64,000 nucleotides of DNA from Pseudomonadota bacterium (GTDB taxonomy: Bacteria > Pseudomonadota > Gammaproteobacteria > Steroidobacterales > Steroidobacteraceae), in assembly GCA_023423935.1 (NCBI GenBank), contig JAFAEQ010000040.1:1-64000 (forward strand). The letters run 5' to 3'. The notes beneath the pieces were generated by a model that was not told where the DNA came from, ran no database searches, and was given only the letters and a program-made list of their open reading frames with translations. Each line of letters opens with the position of its first letter. Position 1 is the stretch's first letter. Positions 34,095 through 42,436 of the stretch are shown one piece after another. The translations under genes were made by a program, and so were the position numbers.

Positions 34095-34975
34095 CGTTGG
34101 GTCTCCGCGACGGCCAGCAGCCGGTCGAGCATCGGGTCTAGAGATTCGTGTGCGGCAAGTTCGTTGAACGGCGCCGCCCATTCCTGTCGCTGCGCGCAGG
34201 CGCTGCTCATCCAGGGTTGCAGCCCACTGGCAGCCACCGTGTTCGCCGCTTCCCGCATTTCCTCCGCGCGGCGAGCGCCGTGCAGCAGCGAGCGGGAGAT
34301 CATGTACGGTGCCAGCGATTTCCAGTCGGGTCCTGGCAGCAGATTGCGCAGCGAATCGATCACTGTGTCTTCGACCGCATAGTGTCGTGCTGCGACCAGC
34401 GATTCCGTGAGCAATGCTTCCAGGCCTTTCACGATGACGCTGCGACACATTTTCGCGGCCGACGCCTTGCCGACCTGATCGCTGAACACCTCGATCCCCG
34501 AGAACCCGAGCGTGTGTGCCAGCGCTGCGAAACGCCGTGCTTCAGGGCCACCCAGCAGGATCGGAGAGGCGATGCGCCGCGGGGCGATCGGCGCCATGAC
34601 GACGGCCTCGACATAGCGTCCCGCACCCGTGGCGATGACGGCCTGCGCCTGCTGTTTTCCGGCGGGAGAGACGGAGTTGAGATCGACGAAGAAGGCCTCA
34701 GGCGCGAGATGCTGCGCGACAGATTGCGCGGCCGCGACATTCTGAGATGCGGTTACAGCGCTCAACACCAGATCGGCGCGTGCCGCTGCCTGTGCCGCGC
34801 TCTCGGCCGCATCGATGGACATCGAACGAGCCCGACTTCGCAGCGTGCTGTCGTTGTTGCGAAACTTCAGATCCCACGCGATCAGATTTTGAAATCCGCG
34901 CTCACGCAGATCGGCTGCGAGGACCTGTCCCACCTCGCCGAAACCCATCAGGCAGATGCGCGAATCGCCGCTCAT
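34088..34975 (-). CDS. NAD(P)-binding dehydrogenase-like protein with DUF1932 domain
   Basis: The ATG at 34975 overlaps the ligU stop (ATGA) and yields 295 residues. A Rossmann start (ICLMGFGEVGQVLAADLRERG) resembles 6-phosphogluconate/3-hydroxyisobutyrate dehydrogenases, and ADLVLSAVTASQNVAAAQSVA fits. The C-terminal half (MCRSVIVKGLEALLTESLVAARHYAVEDTVIDSLR...PGPDW) is the DUF1932 helical domain. Such genes are seen among protocatechuate 4,5 and gallate clusters, but no step in the pathway is assigned to them. It may reduce an oxo-acid intermediate or by-product. Confidence 0.85.
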   Translation of the reverse strand: MSGDSRICLMGFGEVGQVLAADLRERGFQNLIAWDLKFRNNDSTLRSRARSMSIDAAESAAQAAARADLVLSAVTASQNVAAAQSVAQHLAPEAFFVDLNSVSPAGKQQAQAVIATGAGRYVEAVVMAPIAPRRIASPILLGGPEARRFAALAHTLGFSGIEVFSDQVGKASAAKMCRSVIVKGLEALLTESLVAARHYAVEDTVIDSLRNLLPGPDWKSLAPYMISRSLLHGARRAEEMREAANTVAASGLQPWMSSACAQRQEWAAPFNELAAHESLDPMLDRLLAVAETQRC

Positions 34976-36060
34976 CTCGACCACACCCGCCCCGGTACGA
35001 AGACCTCACCGCGCATGAGCAGGCGGCTCGTGCGCAATAGCGTCGAGCGCTCCACGCTCACGGAGTCGCCCTCGATGCGAACCTGCAGATCGACAGTGAA
35101 GAAGCCCGTCGGATGCTCTACATCCACCCGCAGATCCTCGCCCACGCGCTGCACCTTCGCGATATCGGCGGCGATGGAGCCGGGCAGGGCACACGCGGTG
35201 GCGACGCTGACGGCGCCGAGCACACCGATCGATTCGTGGACGCGATGAGGGATGAAGGTTCGAGTGGCGATGGCGCCGCCTGCGCGCGGGGCGCTGATCA
35301 GGCACATCTTGGGAACGGTCTTCTTGAGCACATCGCCAAGATGCATCGGTTCGCCGAGCGCCAGTCGGATGCGTTCGATTCGGGACTTGAGCGCGTTGTC
35401 GGCCTCGAGCTGTTCGGGCGTTTCCGCGCCGGTGAGCCCGAAGTCCTCGGCGCGCAGCAGCACGACCGGCATTCCATTGTCGATGCATGTGACTTCGACG
35501 CCATCGACTCGATCGCGCGCATGACCGGTCGGCAGCAGTGCGCCGCAGCTCGAGCCGGCGATATCCAGAAACTCGAGGAGCACGGGCGCTGCAGTGCCGG
35601 GCACACCATCGATGCGAGCGTCGCCCTCGTACTCGACGACGCCGTTCGGGGTTGCGACGTGAGCGACTGCGACACTTTTCGTATTCACCATGTGAATGCG
35701 CACCGGCGTAGTCTCGCCAGCGACAGGTACGAGGCCTTGTTCGATGGCCCACGGGCCGACACCGGCGAGAATGTTGCCGCAGTTCTGACTGTCGCTGACC
35801 TCGGCTTTGTCGACGACGACCTGCAGGAACAGATAGTCCACATCGGCATTCGGGAGCTGGGACTTGCTGATGACCGCAACCTTGCTCGTGAGCGGATGGG
35901 CACCGCCCACGCCGTCGATCTGCCGAGGGTCCGGCGATCCCATCGCGGCCAGCAGCACGCGATCACGCAGTTCGCGATCGACGGGCAGATCGCGCTGATG
36001 GAAGTACAGACCCTTGGAGGTGCCGCCACGCATCAGGGTGCAGGGAATGCCGGTGAGCAT
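34972..36060 (-). CDS. ligU: 4-oxalomesaconate tautomerase LigU (PrpF family)
   Basis: The ATG at 36060 gives 362 residues opening GIPCTLMRGGTSKGLYFHQRDLP, the PrpF signature. DGVGGAHPLTSKVAVI, VSDSQNCGNILAGVGPWAIEQGLV (with the family's Cys), SSCGALLPTGHARD and PHRVHESIGVLGAVSVATACALPGS are all present. It interconverts the keto and enol forms of 4-oxalomesaconate between LigI and LigJ. The neighbourhood separates it from PrpF of propionate metabolism and from gallate-specific GalD. Confidence 0.93.
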   Translation of the reverse strand: MLTGIPCTLMRGGTSKGLYFHQRDLPVDRELRDRVLLAAMGSPDPRQIDGVGGAHPLTSKVAVISKSQLPNADVDYLFLQVVVDKAEVSDSQNCGNILAGVGPWAIEQGLVPVAGETTPVRIHMVNTKSVAVAHVATPNGVVEYEGDARIDGVPGTAAPVLLEFLDIAGSSCGALLPTGHARDRVDGVEVTCIDNGMPVVLLRAEDFGLTGAETPEQLEADNALKSRIERIRLALGEPMHLGDVLKKTVPKMCLISAPRAGGAIATRTFIPHRVHESIGVLGAVSVATACALPGSIAADIAKVQRVGEDLRVDVEHPTGFFTVDLQVRIEGDSVSVERSTLLRTSRLLMRGEVFVPGRVWSR

Positions 36061-36074
36061 GCTCGCGCGTCCCT

Positions 36075-36746
36075 CTATTGGTACTTCAGGCCCTTGGCGG
36101 CGAGCTTCTCGCGCATGCCGTAGATATCCAGGCCGAGCTCTCCGGCCTTCAAACGCGCCCGCACGGCGGCTTCCTTCTGCTCGCGCGCGGCGCACTGTTT
36201 GACCAGATCGCGCGCGGTTTCGCGCTGCACGACGCACACGCCGTCGTCATCGGCGATGATCACATCGCCGGGTCGCACCAACGCTCCCGCGCACACGACG
36301 GGCACATTCACGCTACCCAGCGTTTCCTTCACGGTGCCTTGCGCGCTGATCGCACGCGACCACACCGGAAACTGCATCGCCGTCAGATCGCGCACGTCGC
36401 GCACACCCGCTTCGATGATCAGCCCGCGCACGCCGCGCGCTGCGAGCGAGGAGGCCAGCAACTCGCCGAAATAGCCGGCATCGCAGAAAGAGGTCGGTGC
36501 GACCACGAGAATGTCGCCTTCACGACATTGTTCGACGGCGACATGGATCATCCAGTTGTCGGCGGGCGCCACGCTGACCGTGACGGCACTCCCCGCGATG
36601 CGCGCGCCTGCATAGATAGGACGCATGTAGGGGGCCATAAGCCCTGTACGGTTCTGGGCTTCATGGGCGGTCGCAACCCCTGATTCGGCCAGTGCGGCCA
36701 GGACCTCGGGATCGGCACGCTCGATCTGCTGAACGACGATGGACAT
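36075..36746 (-). CDS. ligK: 4-carboxy-4-hydroxy-2-oxoadipate aldolase LigK
   Basis: The ATG at 36746, preceded by GGGGAG, gives 223 residues. The RraA-like fold shows ATAHEAQNRTGLMAPYMRPIYAGARIAGSAVTV, the DILVVAPTS strand, GELLASSLAARGVRGLIIEAGVRDV (conserved Arg and Asp that bind the divalent metal) and a VRPGDVIIADDDGVCVV segment. It splits 4-carboxy-4-hydroxy-2-oxoadipate into pyruvate and oxaloacetate, ending the pathway. It is the first gene of the lig operon, divergent from the LysR regulator. Confidence 0.95.
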   Translation of the reverse strand: MSIVVQQIERADPEVLAALAESGVATAHEAQNRTGLMAPYMRPIYAGARIAGSAVTVSVAPADNWMIHVAVEQCREGDILVVAPTSFCDAGYFGELLASSLAARGVRGLIIEAGVRDVRDLTAMQFPVWSRAISAQGTVKETLGSVNVPVVCAGALVRPGDVIIADDDGVCVVQRETARDLVKQCAAREQKEAAVRARLKAGELGLDIYGMREKLAAKGLKYQ

Positions 36747-36804
36747 CGGGACTCCCCGGTTTGGTGAGCACAGGATTGTGCGCCGGTCGCACTCGCGTCT
36801 GCCA

Positions 36805-36826
36805 ATAGCAAATTCGGCCGTGCTAT
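36805..36826. promoter_or_regulatory. Dyad in the ligK-ligR divergent promoter
   Basis: Exact 6-bp arms ATAGCA and TGCTAT are separated by 10 bp, in the 121-bp gap between ligK and the LysR gene. The spacing fits a LysR-type binding site, probably the recognition site of the adjacent regulator. Confidence 0.5.
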
Positions 36827-36867
36827 AAGAAAAAGCTAGCGGGTCCCTCCCGAGCTGTGTCCTCTGC

Positions 36868-38079
36868 ATGATTCCAAGCTTGCGTCATCTGCGTCTGTGC
36901 CACGAAGTGGCTCGCCTGGGCACCGTCAGCGCTGTCGCGCGGCGATTGCACCTGAGTCAGCCGGCTGTCACTCAGGCCATCGCGAAGGTCGAGCGATACT
37001 TCGGGGTGAGTTTGTTCGCTCGCGAAAGTACGGGTATGAAACTGAGCGCTGCAGGTGAGCTGTGCTCGGCACGTATCGATCGAGCGACCACTCAGATCCG
37101 GGACGCGCTGGCCGAGTTGCTGCGTCGCAATGGCAAGACCGTCGCGAATATCGAGTCGCTGTCGCTGCGGCTCACCAATGCACAGTTGAATGCGCTCACT
37201 GCGTTCACCGTCCATGGCAGCTTTACGCGCGCGGCGCGGGCGATCGCGATTGCGCAACCGACCTTGCATCGCGCCGCCCGTAGTCTCGAAAGCACGCTGG
37301 ATGTGCCGCTCTTCGAACACACGAGCTTCGGCGTGCGTGCGACCCGCGATGCCGAGTCATTCGCTCGCAGCGTGCGCCTCGCCTTCGCGGAGCTCGCCCA
37401 GGCACGTGCAGAAGTGAGCGGTCTGCGAGGACGACAGAGCGGCATCACCGTGATCGGCAGCATGCCGCTCGCGCGCAGCTTTCTCGTCCCGACCGCCGTG
37501 ATCGCGCTGACTCGCGAGCATCCTCAGCACGAGGTGTCGATCATGGAGGGCACCTATGAGCATCTGCTCAGTGCGCTGCAGTCCGGCGAAGCCGATTTCC
37601 TGATCGGAGCCTTGCGGGATGCGGCAGTGACGGGCGATGTGACGCAGGAACCTCTGTTCGACGATCCGCTGTCCATTGCTGCGCGCTCGACGCATCCTCT
37701 CGCGGGGCGGAAACGCGTTCGCGCCGCGGATCTCGCGCAGTTCCCCTGGATCGCGCCGCGCGTCGGCTCGCCACTTCGTACCCAGTTCGAGTCGCTCTTC
37801 AGCCGTGCCGGTGTGCCTTTGCCGGCGCACTCCGTGCAATGCAATTCTTTGATTGCTGCGCGGGCCTTCCTGTTGGAAGACGATTACCTGATGCTGTCTT
37901 CGGCGCACCAGATTCACTATGAAGTACGCGCTGGTCTGCTGGTGGCACTCCCGCATCCGGACGGTCGCGTCATGCGTTCGATCGGCCTTACCATGCGGCG
38001 CAACTGGCAGCCGACCGCCGTGCAGTCACGGCTGCTCGATCTGCTGCGAGAGTTCAGCACGCGTGGCGACCGTCGCTGA
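36868..38079 (+). CDS. ligR: LysR-type regulator with two N-terminal HTH domains (LigR-like)
   Basis: The 403-residue protein is about 100 longer than a normal LysR regulator. Residues 5-63 form one LysR HTH (LRLCHEVARLGTVSAVARRLHLSQPAVTQAIAKVE). Residues 101-160 form a second (LNALTAFTVHGSFTRAARAIAIAQPTLHRAARSLE). The rest is the usual periplasmic-binding-like sensor (ITVIGSMPLARSFLVP...LIGALRDA). It is divergent from ligK, so it most likely activates the lig operon in response to a pathway compound. The symbol follows from position, not sequence identity. Whether both HTH units bind DNA is unknown. Confidence 0.87.
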   Translation: MIPSLRHLRLCHEVARLGTVSAVARRLHLSQPAVTQAIAKVERYFGVSLFARESTGMKLSAAGELCSARIDRATTQIRDALAELLRRNGKTVANIESLSLRLTNAQLNALTAFTVHGSFTRAARAIAIAQPTLHRAARSLESTLDVPLFEHTSFGVRATRDAESFARSVRLAFAELAQARAEVSGLRGRQSGITVIGSMPLARSFLVPTAVIALTREHPQHEVSIMEGTYEHLLSALQSGEADFLIGALRDAAVTGDVTQEPLFDDPLSIAARSTHPLAGRKRVRAADLAQFPWIAPRVGSPLRTQFESLFSRAGVPLPAHSVQCNSLIAARAFLLEDDYLMLSSAHQIHYEVRAGLLVALPHPDGRVMRSIGLTMRRNWQPTAVQSRLLDLLREFSTRGDRR

Positions 38080-38142
38080 GTGCTACAGGACATTCGAGTG
38101 CCGCTTATGGCGTCAGATAGAAGAACCCACAGGAGAGAGCTC

Positions 38143-38685
38143 ATGATCTCGCGTCGTCAGGCCATTACGTCCGCGGTGGCACTTGCAGCGGCAACCGAAG
38201 CTGCGCATGCCAATGGAGATTCTTCCAATGCGCCGCGCACGAGCTTCGCGTTCGAAGCGCGGGTACAGGTGGCGGCGCCGCTCATCGTTGGTGAAAGCTC
38301 GCAGGGCTTGCGCCGCGTGGTTCCGATCACGGGCGGGACGTTCGAAGGGCCGCGGATACGCGGGCGCGTACTGGCGGGCGGCGCGGACTGGCAGGTGGTG
38401 CGTCCGGATGGCGTGCTGTCGATCGAGGCGAAGTACACCCTCGAGACGGATGATCGCGTACTGATCATGGTGACCAACAAGGGAGTCCGGCATGGTCCGA
38501 AAGAAGTGATCGAGAGACTGGCGCGCGGCGAAGCTGTCGCGCCTTCGGAGTACTACTTTCGCACCACCGCGCAGTTCGAAGTGGCGAGCGATAGCAAGCA
38601 CGCGTGGTTGAACCGCGCCGTTTTCGTCGGCGTCGCGGCACGTGAGGCAAGTGCTGCGATCATCCGCTTTCATGAGCTGCTCTGA
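38143..38685 (+). CDS. DUF3237-domain protein with export signal
   Basis: The ATG at 38143 follows an AGGAGAGAGCTC site and gives 180 residues. The N-terminus has a twin-arginine-like leader (SRRQAITSAVALAAATEAAHA), suggesting folded export. The rest matches DUF3237: EGPRIRGRVLAGGADWQVVRPDGVLSIEAKYTLETDDRVLIMVTNKGVRHG...YFRTTAQFEVASDSKHAWLNRAVFVG. The biochemical role of the domain is not established; it is often found beside aromatic catabolism genes. It follows the LysR gene on the same strand. Confidence 0.85.
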   Translation: MISRRQAITSAVALAAATEAAHANGDSSNAPRTSFAFEARVQVAAPLIVGESSQGLRRVVPITGGTFEGPRIRGRVLAGGADWQVVRPDGVLSIEAKYTLETDDRVLIMVTNKGVRHGPKEVIERLARGEAVAPSEYYFRTTAQFEVASDSKHAWLNRAVFVGVAAREASAAIIRFHELL

Positions 38686-38700
38686 GGACTGAGTCCACGC

Positions 38701-39195
38701 TCAGGGTCTGATCCTGCTGAAAACAGCGTCACGTGCCTGCGCCGCCGCGTGACATTGAGAACAGTGCGACTGCTGTTCTTTCGTCAGCGCGCCCGTTCTG
38801 TTGTCTCTCTCGAAGCGCTCGTATCCCCATCCGGCGGTGTCGGGGTAACGGCTTGCGTCCTTCACCATCACTTCGATCATTCGCCGATCGTTCTCGAGAA
38901 TGATGCCCTTTGCGGAGCCTGTTCCTTCCTGCGTCAGCACGTTCTCATCGACGATGACCGAACCCTGCGGAAACACTCCCGTCCTGTAACCAATGAGCGC
39001 CAGATCGTTCGCATAGTAGTGATGCATTCCGCCACGCCGCGCATAAGTGGGATGCTCTGGACCGATCAGGATGGATTTGACGTGCTGCCATGTTCGATAC
39101 CCTTCGGGAAAGGAGACTGTGGGTTTGTCTTCCGCGCCGATGCTCACCAGAGCGAAGCACAGCAAGGCGGCCGCGGGAATGTGTCGTGGAGGCAT
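38701..39195 (-). CDS. Cytochrome P460-family haem protein
   Basis: The 164-residue product has a signal peptide and the P460 domain opening FPEGYRTWQHVKSILIGPEHP. It has an internal YANDLALIGYRTGVFPQGSVIVDE and the haem-binding CSQCH near the C-terminus. A nearby Lys that cross-links haem in true P460 enzymes cannot be confirmed by eye. Family members are periplasmic and oxidise hydroxylamine or nitric oxide, or serve as electron carriers (cytochrome c-prime beta). It is convergent with the DUF3237 gene, with about 15 bases between them. Confidence 0.82.
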   Translation of the reverse strand: MPPRHIPAAALLCFALVSIGAEDKPTVSFPEGYRTWQHVKSILIGPEHPTYARRGGMHHYYANDLALIGYRTGVFPQGSVIVDENVLTQEGTGSAKGIILENDRRMIEVMVKDASRYPDTAGWGYERFERDNRTGALTKEQQSHCSQCHAAAQARDAVFSRIRP

Positions 39196-39470
39196 GATGG
39201 AGTTCCTGTGCAGAGCCGAGTGCGATGGGCGGGAGCACTCTGCGCAGATCTGTAGTCAGGCGAGAACCGACTTTTCACGAACCGGCCTTTCCGGGTGTCG
39301 AACCGGCGCGCTGCGACAACTAATGCGACAACAAATATGAGCGGCTCGAGAGCGTTGCCGCACTCGTGTGAAGCTCGTCGTGCGTGCAGTCCGGGCAGTT
39401 CGTCACTCCGATCGACCCGTTCGTCAAAGTCCTATCCGTGCCGGTCCGGATGACGTCAGAATGAGACGTC
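39196..39470. promoter_or_regulatory. Upstream region of the LytS-like kinase with a start-codon dyad
   Basis: An exact inverted repeat ATGACGTC (39450-39457) and GACGTCAT (39465-39472), with a 7-bp spacer, ends on the kinase ATG at 39471. It could be an operator for autoregulation or an mRNA hairpin hiding the start codon. Nothing else in this gap looks like a gene. Confidence 0.45.
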
Positions 39471-40607
39471 ATGATCCGGCGCATGCCTCAAGCGATCCGC
39501 TACCTGGCCGCAATCTGGCTGGCGTGGACGTTGGCGGGGCTGTTCTATGTCAGCCAGGACTCGATGGCACGCCTGTATCGCAGCGAGCCGATCCCCTGGG
39601 CCGATCTGGTAATCGGCTGGATGGCGGCGATGTACATCTGTGCGGCGTTCACTCCCGCGATTCTGTGGTTGGGTCGCCGTTGGCCGGTCGAGCGCGGTGC
39701 GCGTGTGAAGCACGTCCTGCTGCATCTTCTTTTCAGCGCCGTGTTCTCCATCCTCTCTGCAACGATCGAGGTGCCGGTGTTGTCCGCCCTCAATGTTTTT
39801 CCTGCGCCTTCATCCGATTTCTCCTTCCTCGCCGGCGTGTCTTTGCTGCTCGTCCACGGCTTTCACGGTGGCGTCATTCGTTACTGGGCGGTCGTGGGAT
39901 TGCAGTCGGTGTTCCGCTCGCATCAAAGCTCGAAGGCGCGTGAGCGCGAAGCGCTCGAACTGCAGGTGCGCTCCTCGGAGCTGGCGGAGCAGCTCACTGC
40001 GGCACAGCTCGGCGCGCTGAAGATGCAGCTTCAGCCGCATTTTTTGTTCAACACTCTTGGCGCAATCATGGTGTTGATGCAGCAGGGCAAGGTGGAGCAG
40101 GCCGAGGCCATGCTCGTGCGCCTGAGCGATCTGCTGCGACTTGCGCTCGAGGACGTGAATGCGCAGGAAGTACCGCTGTGGCGGGAGCTCGAGTTTCTGC
40201 GTCTGTATCTGGCGATCCTGCAGGTTCGTTTCCAGGACCGTCTGCGCGTCGAGATCGCGTCCGATCCGAATGTAGCCAACGCACACGTTCCGCACATGGT
40301 GCTGCAGCCGATCGTCGAGAACGCGGTACGCCACGGATTGGGCGAGAGCGAGGAGGCAGTGCTGATCGAAGTGCGGGTGGCCGCCGCAGATGGCGCCCTG
40401 ATCATGACCGTTCGCGACGATGGGCCCGGAAGCGCATCGCCGCGATTCGAAGGCAAGGGCATCGGACTTGCGAACACACGCAATCGCATCACGCGACTGT
40501 ACGGCGACGACGCGCGGCTCGTGGCGGAGAACAGATCTGCGGGAGGCGTGGAGGTCACGATCACGATTCCTCTGCGTCCTGCGGCGGAGGCGCTGGAATG
40601 CGCCTGA
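39471..40607 (+). CDS. LytS/YehU-type sensor histidine kinase
   Basis: The 378-residue protein has four hydrophobic segments in its first 145 residues, then a His_kinase domain with the phosphorylated His190 in KMQLQPHFLFNTLGAIM. The ATPase region follows: VPHMVLQPIVENAVRHGLG (N box), VRDDGPGSA (G1) and GKGIGLANTRNRITRLYG (G2). Kinases of this group sense cell-envelope or metabolite signals and pair with LytTR regulators. Its stop overlaps the start of the regulator gene by ten bases, confirming a two-component pair. Confidence 0.92.
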   Translation: MIRRMPQAIRYLAAIWLAWTLAGLFYVSQDSMARLYRSEPIPWADLVIGWMAAMYICAAFTPAILWLGRRWPVERGARVKHVLLHLLFSAVFSILSATIEVPVLSALNVFPAPSSDFSFLAGVSLLLVHGFHGGVIRYWAVVGLQSVFRSHQSSKAREREALELQVRSSELAEQLTAAQLGALKMQLQPHFLFNTLGAIMVLMQQGKVEQAEAMLVRLSDLLRLALEDVNAQEVPLWRELEFLRLYLAILQVRFQDRLRVEIASDPNVANAHVPHMVLQPIVENAVRHGLGESEEAVLIEVRVAAADGALIMTVRDDGPGSASPRFEGKGIGLANTRNRITRLYGDDARLVAENRSAGGVEVTITIPLRPAAEALECA

Positions 40608-41365
40608 AGGTCCTGGTCGTCGATGACGAGGTGCTGGCGCGCGAAGGTTTGAAGCTCCTGCTCGGGCACCAGCCGCGTGTGCAGGAAATCGAAGAAGCGC
40701 GTAACGCAGCGGAGGCCATTGCGCGGATTCGCAATCACCGTCCTGATCTGGTCCTGCTGGATGTGCAGATGCCGCGTCTGACCGGCTTCGATGTCGTCGA
40801 TGCAATCGGTGCGGAGCAGATGCCGGCAGTGATCTTCGTGACGGCCCACGATCAGTTCGCGATTCGCGCGTTCGAGATCAGTGCCATCGACTATCTGCTC
40901 AAACCCGTGACCGAAGAACGCTTTGCTGTGGCATTTCAACGGGCAGTCGACCGCCTGGAACGCGCACCCGCCGACGAGTCGATGCGGTCGATGCGAACCA
41001 TGCTCGAGGCAATCGCCAATCCGCCGCGCTACATGAGCCGGTTTGCAGTCCGATCCGGCGAGCGGACGATCTTCGTCGACGTGGACGCCGTGGACAGGAT
41101 CGAAGCCCTGCAGAACTACGTGCGGCTCCATACGGCAACGGCTTCGTACCTGCTGCACGTATCGATGAATACCCTCGAAGCGTCATTGGATCCGCGCTCT
41201 TTCCTGCGGATTCATCGCTCGCACATCGTCAATGTCCGACGGATCCGTCAGCTGTGGTCGCTGACGCATGGTCAGTACGTCGTGGAGCTTCTGTCCGGCG
41301 AGCGCCTGAACTCGGGTCGCACGTATGGAGAGCGCATCCGCAGGGATCTGGCGAATCCGTTCTAG
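40598..41365 (+). CDS. LytTR-family response regulator
   Basis: The 255-residue product starts at the ATG inside the kinase stop region. The receiver domain has VVDDEVLAREGL, phospho-acceptor Asp55 (LVLLDVQMP), VTAHDQ and LLKPVTEERF. The C-terminal hundred residues form a LytTR DNA-binding domain (VDAVDRIEALQNYVRLHTATASYLLHVSMNTLEASLDPRSFLRIHRSHIVN). It should activate target promoters on command of the upstream kinase. The ABC exporter genes 195 bases downstream are candidate targets. Confidence 0.93.
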   Translation: MRLKVLVVDDEVLAREGLKLLLGHQPRVQEIEEARNAAEAIARIRNHRPDLVLLDVQMPRLTGFDVVDAIGAEQMPAVIFVTAHDQFAIRAFEISAIDYLLKPVTEERFAVAFQRAVDRLERAPADESMRSMRTMLEAIANPPRYMSRFAVRSGERTIFVDVDAVDRIEALQNYVRLHTATASYLLHVSMNTLEASLDPRSFLRIHRSHIVNVRRIRQLWSLTHGQYVVELLSGERLNSGRTYGERIRRDLANPF

Positions 41366-41559
41366 CTGCGCGCGCACGACCTGTCGCGTCATGGCGCACA
41401 GCCCCGCGTGCGTGCTGACCCACACGCACATTGGACACACGCGAGCCTACTATGTGAATCTGTCTGAGCCAGGCAGAGCCAGAAAACAAAGTCATGCGCC
41501 TGCATGCATAGATGGAAGGGGCTCGGACTCGTCAGACGGGTCCGCGGAGGGAATCCTCG

Positions 41560-42387
41560 ATGAATCTCAGGCTCGAGAGCGTCAGCAAGCGTTACGCACG
41601 CGATCACTGGGGTGTGCGAGACATATCCAAGGAACTGACTTCAGGCGTCATCGGCCTGTTCGGTTCCAATGGTGCTGGCAAGTCGACGCTGATGCGGATT
41701 CTGGCCACGATCACGAAGCCAACAGAGGGTCGCATGCTGTGGAATGACGCGGATATCGCGCGTGAGCCAGAGGCATTGCGAAGCTTGCTCGGGTACCTTC
41801 CGCAGGACTTCGGCGTCTATCCAAATCTGAATGCGATCGAGTTTCTCCATTACATGGCCGCGGTGAAAGGCCTGAACCGAGCCGCCGCGCGAGAGAGAAC
41901 AGATTCGTTGCTGCAGATGTTGAATCTCACGGATGCTGCGCGCCGTCCACTTGGCACTTACTCGGGCGGCATGCGCCAGCGTGTTGGTATCGCAGTGTCA
42001 TTGCTCAACGATCCGCGCCTGCTGATCATGGATGAACCCAGTGTTGGGCTCGATCCGGAAGAGCGCGTCGGATTGCGGAATCTGCTGTCTGAAATGGCGT
42101 CCGAGCGACTCATCATTCTTTCCACTCACGTCATTTCCGATGTGGAATCGATCGCTTCGGAGTTGATCTTCATGTCGCGCGGACAGCTCGTTCTCAAGAC
42201 CTCGCCTGAGGCGCTGATTCACCAAACCCTCGGCAAGGTGTGGGAATGGACCATCGCTGAATCGGAACTGAGGGAAGTACGTCAGCGACATGTCGTCGGG
42301 TCGGCGGTACGCAGTTCCGCGGGTATCCGTGTCCGCGTCGTCGCTGCCAGTCAGCCGGAGCCGATGGCGCAATCGGCGCAGCCGTGA
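41560..42387 (+). CDS. ABC transporter ATP-binding protein
   Basis: The ATG at 41560 follows a GGAGGG site and gives 275 residues. Walker A is FGSNGAGKST, the Q-loop YLPQDFGVYP, the signature YSGGMRQRVG and Walker B LLIMDEPSVGLD, with the switch His in LSTHVISDVE. It resembles ATPases of ABC-2 exporters encoded with large permeases, such as antibiotic or lipid exporters. About 50 bases downstream lies its permease gene, which is frameshifted. Confidence 0.92.
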   Translation: MNLRLESVSKRYARDHWGVRDISKELTSGVIGLFGSNGAGKSTLMRILATITKPTEGRMLWNDADIAREPEALRSLLGYLPQDFGVYPNLNAIEFLHYMAAVKGLNRAAARERTDSLLQMLNLTDAARRPLGTYSGGMRQRVGIAVSLLNDPRLLIMDEPSVGLDPEERVGLRNLLSEMASERLIILSTHVISDVESIASELIFMSRGQLVLKTSPEALIHQTLGKVWEWTIAESELREVRQRHVVGSAVRSSAGIRVRVVAASQPEPMAQSAQP

Positions 42388-42436
42388 AAGATGCGTATCT
42401 GCTCTTAGCTGCGGCCCAGCGACAAGGCTCGGCATC

